Assembly (NCBI GenBank): GCA_045130235.1
Contig: JBGUPJ010000047.1
Span: 1 to 41,016, forward strand
Direction of reading: 5' to 3'
Origin: UBA1756 sp045130235
Lineage (GTDB): Bacteria; Bacteroidota; Bacteroidia; Bacteroidales; WCHB1-69
DNA length: 41,016 nucleotides
Positions 33,883 to 40,014 of this stretch are shown piece after piece. Below the pieces are notes generated by a model. That model was not told where the DNA came from, did no database searches, and saw only the letters and a list, made by a program, of their open reading frames with translations. Made by a program: the position numbers and the translations under genes. Position 1 is the first letter of the stretch. The number at the start of each line of letters is the position of its first letter.

Positions 33883-34204
33883 CTTAATTTTTCCCGGATG
33901 GCTTTCATTTTCAACAAATAAAACAAACATCTTTTTGTTAATATTTTATTCCTTCTTAAATATTTACAATAAACTTATTATCAATATTTTATAATAAATA
34001 ACAATTTCATAAGCCCACCTTTTCAACGCATTTTTTTCTCATAAAAAAAACACTTTTACCCCCCTATTGGAAAATTATAGGGAAAAAGTGCAATTTTTCT
34101 CACGCAATTTAATATAAAAATAGAAATATATAAATAAATATTGGCATTTTTATAGGGGTGAAAAAAAATTAGGGGACAGGTGTTTTTTGTATCAAAAAAA
34201 GTTG
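33883..34204. other. AT-rich divergent intergenic region with an inverted repeat
   Basis: This gene-free stretch separates ftsQ (minus) from rpsF (plus). It contains an imperfect inverted repeat: CACTTTT plus a C-tract ending CCCTAT (34051-34067) pairs with ATAGGGAAAAAGTG (34077-34090). On the minus strand it is followed by a run of eight T. A nearby GGGG-containing segment (about 34154-34180) partly repeats the pattern. I see no gene. Confidence 0.55.
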
Positions 34205-34212
34205 TACTTTTG
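34205..34212 (+). promoter_or_regulatory. -7 element for rpsF-rpsR-rplI
   Basis: TACTTTTG followed by C matches TAnnTTTG. It gives a leader of about 40 nt. I do not see the S6:S18 leader-RNA CCG-bulge structure in it. Confidence 0.65.
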
Positions 34213-34260
34213 CACCCCTAAATTTTATCAACAAATTATAAACAAAAAAATCAGTAAAAC

Positions 34261-34665
34261 ATGTTGAATCATTACGAAACCGTTTTCATTATGACTCCCG
34301 TTTTGTCTGAAGAACAGATGAAGGAAACGGTTAAAAAGTTCGAGAAAGTGCTTCTCGACAAAGGAGCAGAGATCGTGCACCAGGAGAACTGGGGCCTGCG
34401 CAAATTAGAGTATCCGATTGCCAAAAAAACGTCGGGGTTCTATCATCTTTTTGAATTCGTTGCTGAAGGCAGCGTAGTGAAAGACTTGGAGCTTCAATAC
34501 CGCCGTGATGAGAAGGTGATGCGCTATTTGACCGTTTCTATGGACAAACACGCTATCGCATACGCGGAGAAGAGACGCAACCTGAGAAGAGAGAAAGCAG
34601 CAGCCGCTGAAACCGAAGCCGCACCCGCAGCTGAGCAGCCCGCTGAAAACACCATTAACGAATAA
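34261..34665 (+). CDS. rpsF: Ribosomal protein bS6
   Basis: A small-subunit protein that pairs with bS18 on the platform. It has 134 residues. The N-terminal MLNHYETVFIMTPVLSEEQ and central NWGLRKLEYPIAKKTSGFYHLFEF (around residues 44-67) are typical of bS6. An Ala/Glu-rich tail after about residue 105 is longer than in E. coli. The leader before its ATG is A-rich and has no Shine-Dalgarno sequence, unlike the next two genes. Confidence 0.97.
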   Translation: MLNHYETVFIMTPVLSEEQMKETVKKFEKVLLDKGAEIVHQENWGLRKLEYPIAKKTSGFYHLFEFVAEGSVVKDLELQYRRDEKVMRYLTVSMDKHAIAYAEKRRNLRREKAAAAETEAAPAAEQPAENTINE

Positions 34666-34670
34666 GGAGG
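34664..34670 (+). promoter_or_regulatory. Perfect Shine-Dalgarno before rpsR
   Basis: AAGGAGG overlaps the rpsF stop codon (TAAGGAGG) and is spaced 7 nt from the rpsR ATG. Strong SD sites are rare in Bacteroidota and otherwise absent from starts in this window except rplI. Confidence 0.85.
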
Positions 34671-34677
34671 AAGAATT

Positions 34678-34953
34678 ATGGCACAGCAAACCGATATCAA
34701 ATACCTGACCCCCATTGCGGTGGACATCAGAAAGAAGAAATATTGCCGTTTCAAGAAAAGCGGTATCAAATACATCGACTACAAAGACGGTGAATTCTTG
34801 AAAAGATTCGTGAACGAACAGGGTAGAATCCTGCCCCGCCGTCTCACGGGTACCTCATTGAAATATCAGAAAAAAGTGGCACAGGCAGTAAAAAGAGCCA
34901 GACATCTTGCTTTACTTCCTTTCGTTACGGACAATTTGAAATCTAACAACTAA
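34678..34953 (+). CDS. rpsR: Ribosomal protein bS18
   Basis: A small-subunit platform protein forming a heterodimer with bS6; in Bacteroidota it also forms part of the pocket that hides the 16S anti-SD. It has 91 residues. Family features are KKKYCRFKKSGIKYIDYKD (residues about 18-36), EQGRILPRRLTGTSLKYQ and the C-terminal VKRARHLALLPFV. It has a perfect SD at 34664-34670. Confidence 0.97.
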   Translation: MAQQTDIKYLTPIAVDIRKKKYCRFKKSGIKYIDYKDGEFLKRFVNEQGRILPRRLTGTSLKYQKKVAQAVKRARHLALLPFVTDNLKSNN

Positions 34954-34958
34954 GGAGG
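34952..34958 (+). promoter_or_regulatory. Perfect Shine-Dalgarno before rplI
   Basis: AAGGAGG overlaps the rpsR stop codon (TAAGGAGG) and lies 8 nt before the rplI ATG, the same arrangement as before rpsR. Confidence 0.85.
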
Positions 34959-34966
34959 GCATTATC

Positions 34967-35422
34967 ATGGAAGTTATCTTAAAACAAGACGTTAAGAATT
35001 TAGGTTACGCCGACGATATCGTAAAAGTAAAGGACGGCTACGCAAGAAATTACCTTATTCCGCAGGGTTTTGCCATTCTGGCCACCGAGCCCAACCGCAA
35101 AATGCTTGCCGAAACCATCAAGCAGCGCGCTTTCAAGGCCGAGAAGATCCGCAAGGAAGCTGAATTCCTCGCCGGCAAGATTGAAGGTCTCACCGTGAAA
35201 ATCTCCGCCAAGACCTCTGACAAGGGCACCATCTTCGGCTCCGTCACCAACATCGACGTTGCAGAGGCCCTCAAAGCCCAGCACGACATCGAGATCGACC
35301 GCCGTCAGATCAGCCTCAAGGACGAGCACATCAAAGAACTCGGCAACTACACCGCCATGGTGGACTTGCACAAAGAGTTCAAAGTTTCCCTCAATATTGA
35401 GGTTGTGGCTGAAGAAGCATAA
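34967..35422 (+). CDS. rplI: Ribosomal protein bL9
   Basis: A large-subunit protein with an elongated two-domain structure. It has 151 residues. The N-terminal domain shows MEVILKQDVKNLGYADDIVKV and DGYARNYLIPQGFA (residues about 23-36), the family signature. The connecting helix (about 40-75) is Lys/Glu-rich. The C-terminal domain includes GTIFGSVTNIDVAEAL. It is last in rpsF-rpsR-rplI, followed by a strong terminator. Confidence 0.97.
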   Translation: MEVILKQDVKNLGYADDIVKVKDGYARNYLIPQGFAILATEPNRKMLAETIKQRAFKAEKIRKEAEFLAGKIEGLTVKISAKTSDKGTIFGSVTNIDVAEALKAQHDIEIDRRQISLKDEHIKELGNYTAMVDLHKEFKVSLNIEVVAEEA

Positions 35423-35447
35423 TATTTTTCTTCATCATACGTTTGAT

Positions 35448-35476
35448 AAACCGAGGGACACCCCTCGGTTTTTTGT
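35448..35476 (+). terminator. Terminator after rplI
   Basis: The stem AACCGAGGG (35449-35457) pairs with CCCTCGGTT (35462-35470) across a 4-nt loop and is followed by a T run. Confidence 0.92.
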
Positions 35477-35499
35477 TTTTCATCCAACTCACCATCACC

Positions 35500-36225
35500 A
35501 TGAAACTACTGCTATATGCCTTTTCGATACTCGCACTGGTGGCTGCCTGCGGAACTTCGCAGCAAGGCGACCCGCAAGAGCACTACGATAATGTGACCAT
35601 TGAGGACTACGACACCCTCCTCACCATCTATTACCCCAACTTCAGAACTATCGAAATGGCATACGGCAGCGACGTGCCCACCGGCGACGACATCCTCTTC
35701 TGCTGCGGGGCAGCTTTTACGGCAGAATGCCTCAAACACTTCACCCACACGAATATACGATGCAACCACGTGAACAACGGCCACTTCTATCACGGTTCCG
35801 ACGAGCCCATCTGCAACGGAGCCTTCACCTTCTACGACGGCGAAGGACATTTTGACCGCATCAGCGACTCGGTGCTGCATGTGGCCGCCCACCACAAAGG
35901 GATGGGGTTCTGCCAAGTCATCACCATCTTTGATGGAGAAATCGCCTACACCGACACCCTCAACCAGGATTTTTGGATTCACAAAGATTACGTTTTCCGC
36001 GCATTATGCGAAAAGGACGGAAAAATCTGTATCATAGAGAGTAAGGAAAAGGTACCCTACGGAACTTTCGCGCAGTATCTGCAAGATTTTGGCGTAACCT
36101 ACGCCATCAACCTCGACATGGGGGGGTGGAGCCATGCCTGGTACCGCGACAACTACAACGACATTATCGAGACCAACAGCAGACCCATTCGGTACGCCAC
36201 TAATTGGCTGTTATTCAAGAAATAA
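35500..36225 (+). CDS. Lipoprotein with phosphodiester-glycosidase-like domain
   Basis: A 241-residue predicted lipoprotein. The start at 35500 gives a lipoprotein signal (MKLLLYAFSILALVAACG) with lipid-modified Cys about residue 17. The rest resembles the phosphodiester glycosidase (NAGPA-like) fold: a GAAFTAE segment, an NGHFYHG turn, EKDGKICIIESKEKVPYGTF, and near the end INLDMGGWSHAW, which parallels the family NLDGGGSS. The conserved GGGSS is altered, so activity is uncertain. Several Cys residues suggest disulfides. A possible -7 element (TACGTTTG, 35438-35445) lies just before the rplI terminator hairpin, so this gene may have its own promoter there. Confidence 0.6.
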   Translation: MKLLLYAFSILALVAACGTSQQGDPQEHYDNVTIEDYDTLLTIYYPNFRTIEMAYGSDVPTGDDILFCCGAAFTAECLKHFTHTNIRCNHVNNGHFYHGSDEPICNGAFTFYDGEGHFDRISDSVLHVAAHHKGMGFCQVITIFDGEIAYTDTLNQDFWIHKDYVFRALCEKDGKICIIESKEKVPYGTFAQYLQDFGVTYAINLDMGGWSHAWYRDNYNDIIETNSRPIRYATNWLLFKK

Positions 36226-36237
36226 CAATAGCACCAA

Positions 36238-36582
36238 CTATTCTTCTTCCTCCTCTGGCTCCGAGGCGCAATCCAAGCTGTTGAATTTTTCGAGGAACGA
36301 CTTTTCGGCTTCGCTCACAAGTTTTTTCAACTCCTCACGCTCTTCGGCGTTGGGAACCCCAATATGGGTTTGTTCATCATAGTAGCGGCCTAACGCAACC
36401 TCTAAGTCCTTACAACTCTTCGCATCCCTGATGCCTTTCTCATAGTTACGGACGCACTGCTCGGCTTTACGGAAGTTCTCGCTTTTGGAATCTTTAGCAG
36501 CCTCTTTCTTTTCGGCTTTTCCACACGCACCCATCAAAGCCATACTCATAATCACCACACAAAAACAAACAATTTTTTTCAT
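36238..36582 (-). CDS. Small acidic lipoprotein, unknown function
   Basis: A 114-residue predicted lipoprotein I cannot assign to a family. The signal MKKIVCFCVVIMSMALMGAC gives a lipobox Cys at residue 20. A charged Lys/Glu/Ser spacer follows, then a helical region with Cys residues (EQCVRNYEKG, AKSCKDLEVAL) and an acidic tail ending in five Glu. It is convergent with the preceding lipoprotein gene (12 bp between stops) and divergent from the 5'-nucleotidase operon. A -7 element lies about 70 bp upstream. Confidence 0.7.
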   Translation of the reverse strand: MKKIVCFCVVIMSMALMGACGKAEKKEAAKDSKSENFRKAEQCVRNYEKGIRDAKSCKDLEVALGRYYDEQTHIGVPNAEEREELKKLVSEAEKSFLEKFNSLDCASEPEEEEE

Positions 36583-36649
36583 AATCTATATTTTAAAACA
36601 CTAATAACCAAACATATAAAATATCCAAAAAGGAGCATTAACTAAAATA

Positions 36650-36657
36650 CAAAAATA
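36650..36657 (-). promoter_or_regulatory. -7 element for the small acidic lipoprotein
   Basis: The minus strand reads TATTTTTG (TAnnTTTG), giving a leader of about 60 nt. Confidence 0.55.
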
Positions 36658-36714
36658 CACAATTTTCTTATGAAAAAAATAGAGAAAGCCCTTTACGGAT
36701 TGAACAAAATAATG

Positions 36715-36722
36715 TAATTTTG
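36715..36722 (+). promoter_or_regulatory. -7 element for the 5'-nucleotidase-HAD-pnuC run
   Basis: TAATTTTG followed by CACG lies 27 bp upstream of the ATG at 36749. Confidence 0.62.
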
Positions 36723-36748
36723 CACGCTAACAATAAAGAATCCTACCC

Positions 36749-38416
36749 ATGAAATTCACCCGCACAATCCTCCTAACCATTGCCGCGCTGCTGATGATGG
36801 TGCGCCCATCGGCGCAACCGCAACTGCCCCAAATTGCATCGCAAGACATTGTTATTCTGTACGATAACGATGTACACTGCGCCATCGACGGTTATGCTAA
36901 GATGGCGGGCGAACGCGACCACATTATGGAGACCACCTCCAATGTATGCGTGGTGTCAAGCGGCGACTTCTTGAGCGGAAGGGCGTTAGGGTCGGTTTCG
37001 CAGGGCGAATACATCATCGATGTGATGAACGCTGTACATTACGATTACGTGACGATAGGCAATCACGAGTTCGACTTCGGCATCCCGCAGATGACGCACC
37101 TTTTCGGGGAGTTGAACAGCAAGGTAGTATGTTGCAACCTCTGGAAGATAGAGAACATTTCGACCGGGTATGAGGCCACCTGCGTTCCGATGTACGATGG
37201 CTACGAGATTCGAAATTTCGGAGGCAAAAAAGTGGCCTTCCTCGGGATTGCCACGCCGGGCACCATCAGCAGCAGCACACCCTCCTACTTCAAGAACGAC
37301 CAGCAGCGGTTTGTCTATACTTTTGGGAAAGAAAACTCACCCTATGCGCCTCACTATCTGGTAGATGAGGTGCAGGAGCAGGTGAATGCCGCTCGCCATG
37401 CTGGCGCTGACTATGTGGTGGCACTCGCTCACCTCGGCATCGATCCGCCCGCCATCACCTCCACTGAATTGATTGCACAAACCACTGGTATTGACGTGGT
37501 TTTAGATGGCCATTCGCACAGCGTGATTGAAGAGCGCACCCTCAACAACAAAGACGGTAATCCCGTCATTCTCACCTCCACGGGCACCGCTTTCGCCAAC
37601 ATCGGGGTACTGGTGATCCGCGAAGATGGCAAGATGGTGACCCGCCTGCTCCCTTGCTCCGACATCTCCTACATCCATCCAGGAGTGCAACAAAAAATTG
37701 ATGAAATCTACAAAAAATATGAAAAAGTGGGAAGCCGGGAGATTGGATACAGTGAGGCCAACCTCACCATCAACTATCCCAACGGGAAGCGCTTGGTACG
37801 CACAGGAGAGTGTTCTTTGGGCGACTTTGTAGCCGACGCCATGCTGGCGGTGACGGGAGCTGAAATTGCCTGGATGAACTCGGGCGGCTGCCGCAGCAAC
37901 ATACCGGCTGGAACCATCACCTTTAACACCATCTTCACTGCGTGTCCCTTTGACAATCAAGTATATCTGTGCAAAATTCCCGGACAAGACTTGCTGGATG
38001 CCTTAGAGATGGCCGTGTCGTATCTGCCCACCGAAGGCGGGGTATTTCCGCAAGTGGCCGGATTCCGATTCGAGATAGACCCCTCTGTGCCCTCTCCTGC
38101 GGAAATGAACCCCACAACGCAAGTTTTCGAACTGAAAGAAGGCCCCAGACGCATCCAAAAAGTGGAAATCTTCCATCCTAAAAAGGGAAAATACGTGAAC
38201 CTTTCCCCTAAAAAACAATATACCATTGCCGGCACCTCCTATAGCTTGGTGGATAACGGCGACGGACTCCAATTCCCTCACATCACGATTGTCAAAAAAG
38301 GCTTCGGCACCACAAGGGAAGTGATAGAAAAGTACATTACCGATTATTTGAACGGGAAAGTCGGAAAAGAGCGTGAGGAGACCGCAGGCAGAATCAACAT
38401 CATCAACCAACACTAA
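36749..38416 (+). CDS. Periplasmic 5'-nucleotidase (UshA/NadN-like)
   Basis: A 555-residue exported metallophosphoesterase of the UshA/5'-nucleotidase family. The signal peptide ends near SAQ (residue 23). Metal-binding motifs are ILYDNDVHC (Asp41, His43), VSSGDFLSG, IGNHEFDFG, VALAHLGID and LDGHSHS. The C-terminal substrate-specificity domain includes ECSLGDFVADAMLAVTGAEIAWMNSGGCRSNIP (around residues 351-383), with the typical N-S-G-G and R. Family members hydrolyse extracellular NAD, NMN and other nucleotides to nucleosides. It is the first gene of a run leading to pnuC, which suggests, but does not prove, an NMN/NAD preference as in NadN. Confidence 0.92.
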   Translation: MKFTRTILLTIAALLMMVRPSAQPQLPQIASQDIVILYDNDVHCAIDGYAKMAGERDHIMETTSNVCVVSSGDFLSGRALGSVSQGEYIIDVMNAVHYDYVTIGNHEFDFGIPQMTHLFGELNSKVVCCNLWKIENISTGYEATCVPMYDGYEIRNFGGKKVAFLGIATPGTISSSTPSYFKNDQQRFVYTFGKENSPYAPHYLVDEVQEQVNAARHAGADYVVALAHLGIDPPAITSTELIAQTTGIDVVLDGHSHSVIEERTLNNKDGNPVILTSTGTAFANIGVLVIREDGKMVTRLLPCSDISYIHPGVQQKIDEIYKKYEKVGSREIGYSEANLTINYPNGKRLVRTGECSLGDFVADAMLAVTGAEIAWMNSGGCRSNIPAGTITFNTIFTACPFDNQVYLCKIPGQDLLDALEMAVSYLPTEGGVFPQVAGFRFEIDPSVPSPAEMNPTTQVFELKEGPRRIQKVEIFHPKKGKYVNLSPKKQYTIAGTSYSLVDNGDGLQFPHITIVKKGFGTTREVIEKYITDYLNGKVGKEREETAGRINIINQH

Positions 38417-38419
38417 AGC

Positions 38420-39118
38420 ATGCAGATCAGTAAAGCTATAAAAGTCATCGCCTTTGATGCCGATGACACCCTGTGGGACAACGAGCCCTATTTTCGTCAA
38501 ACTGAGGATGAACTCTGCCAAATAATGGCAGAGTATAGGGATAATTCTGACTTCAAAGAGTATCTTTTTGGGATCGAAATGGACAACATGCCTGACTACG
38601 GATATGGGGCGGTAGCGTTCACTATGTCATTGATAGAAAGCTCGATAAAATATAGTGATGGGAAAATTTCGGCCAGCGACATCGGGCGAATCATTGAGTT
38701 GGGGCGAAAATTGGTAAGGTTGAGTGCAACGCCACTTGCGGGAGTGGCGGAGACGCTGAAAGTGCTCCATCAGCGCGGCCGGTACCAGCTGGTGGTGTTC
38801 ACCAAGGGGGAATTGCTGACGCAGGAGAACAAGCTGAAACGGTCGGGCCTTCTCCCCTACTTCGACCGCGTGTTCATCACCACCGACAAACAGCCGGACG
38901 ACTACCGCAAGGTGTGCCACGAGATGGGGATTGCTCCCGAAGAGTTGGTAATGGTAGGCAACTCGCTGCGGTCGGACATACAGCCCGCGTTAGAGGTGGG
39001 CGCATCGGCCATTTACATCCCCTCTGAAGTGATGTGGCAGCATGAAATCATTGAGCATTTCGAGCATGAGCGAATGTTTCAAATCGTGACCTTCTCGCAA
39101 ATTTTAGATTTGGTATAA
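38420..39118 (+). CDS. HAD-family hydrolase
   Basis: A 232-residue cytosolic phosphatase of the haloacid dehalogenase superfamily. Motif I is FDADDTLWDN (nucleophile Asp13, acid Asp15); motif II is VVFTKGE; a conserved Lys follows in the KQPDDYRK region; and motif IV is VGNSLRSDIQPALEVGA. A helical cap lies between motifs I and II. It begins 3 bp after the 5'-nucleotidase stop codon, so the two are surely co-transcribed. Its substrate is unknown. Confidence 0.9.
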   Translation: MQISKAIKVIAFDADDTLWDNEPYFRQTEDELCQIMAEYRDNSDFKEYLFGIEMDNMPDYGYGAVAFTMSLIESSIKYSDGKISASDIGRIIELGRKLVRLSATPLAGVAETLKVLHQRGRYQLVVFTKGELLTQENKLKRSGLLPYFDRVFITTDKQPDDYRKVCHEMGIAPEELVMVGNSLRSDIQPALEVGASAIYIPSEVMWQHEIIEHFEHERMFQIVTFSQILDLV

Positions 39119-39174
39119 AATTCTATCTCACAAATCATTAATAAAAATCACATCTCACAAAAAAGCACCTGACT

Positions 39175-39840
39175 ATGAAAAAAATTGGCAGAATCTTATA
39201 TCGAGAATTTGTAGAAGGAGGAGACCTTGCCTATTGGTTATTTCTTGGGTTGGGACTGTTGACGCAGGTGGTGACGTATGTGTTGACGGAGAGTGATGCC
39301 TTGTGGTTATTCAGCGGCATTTGTGGGGTGATGTCGGTGCTGTTGTGCAGTCGGCGGAAGATTTCGTACTATGTGTTCGGATTCATACAGGTGGTTACCT
39401 ACATCATCATCTCCTACCAGTCGAAGTTATACGGACAGAGTGTCATCAACTTGGTATATTTCGTCACGATGGTGATCGGGTGTGTCAACTGGGCAAGGTC
39501 GTATGATGACGGGGTGGTTGAGACGAGAAAGTTGCCCCTATGGGCGAACACTTTGCTGCCGATTATAACGATGCTTTTCACAGTCGGGGTGGCTTGGATT
39601 TTGTGGAAGACCAGCGACCAGCATCCTGTGATGGACGCTTTGACAACGGTGCCCGCTTTTGTGGCGCAGATTCTGATGGTGACGCGTTTCCGTGAGCAGT
39701 GGTGGTATTGGATTTTTGTGGATGTGGTGGCGGTGTGCATGTGGATCATGGCCAGCAATTGGTGCATGGCGGCGCAGTACTTGTTCTGGACGGCGAACTG
39801 CGTGTATGGGGTAGTGATGTGGAGGAGAGTTAAAAGTTGA
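39175..39840 (+). CDS. pnuC: PnuC-type nicotinamide riboside transporter
   Basis: A 221-residue polytopic membrane protein with about seven hydrophobic segments. It matches the PnuC family in the repeated half-transporter layout and in the C-terminal RFREQWWYWIFVDVVAVCMWI and NCVYGVVMWR segments. PnuC proteins take up nicotinamide riboside by facilitated diffusion. It follows the HAD gene by 56 bp, with no terminator between. The last four codons and stop are built from a short repeat (GAGAGTTAAAA) that recurs 14 bp later. Confidence 0.88.
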   Translation: MKKIGRILYREFVEGGDLAYWLFLGLGLLTQVVTYVLTESDALWLFSGICGVMSVLLCSRRKISYYVFGFIQVVTYIIISYQSKLYGQSVINLVYFVTMVIGCVNWARSYDDGVVETRKLPLWANTLLPIITMLFTVGVAWILWKTSDQHPVMDALTTVPAFVAQILMVTRFREQWWYWIFVDVVAVCMWIMASNWCMAAQYLFWTANCVYGVVMWRRVKS

Positions 39841-39907
39841 GAGTTAAAAATGGGAAATGGAGAGGTGGTATTTTGCAGTCTTGCATAACCGCATAACCCC
39901 ATCCCAC

Positions 39908-39952
39908 TTTATCCCTTCATAAGGGTTCACATTTCTGGTGTGAAGGGATAAA
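39908..39952 (+). terminator. Long hairpin after pnuC
   Basis: A perfect 12-bp stem (TTTATCCCTTCA at 39908-39919 with TGAAGGGATAAA at 39941-39952) encloses a 21-nt loop. It probably ends the pnuC transcript, although no long T run follows. Confidence 0.55.
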
Positions 39953-39969
39953 TATTCAGGAAATAAGTG

Positions 39970-39977
39970 TACTTTTG
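39970..39977 (+). promoter_or_regulatory. -7 element for the FN3-like repeat protein
   Basis: TACTTTTG followed by C (TAnnTTTG) lies 38 bp upstream of the ATG at 40015. Confidence 0.62.
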
Positions 39978-40014
39978 CAACTTCTTTTTAAACAGAAAAT
40001 TAAAAGTTCATAAT

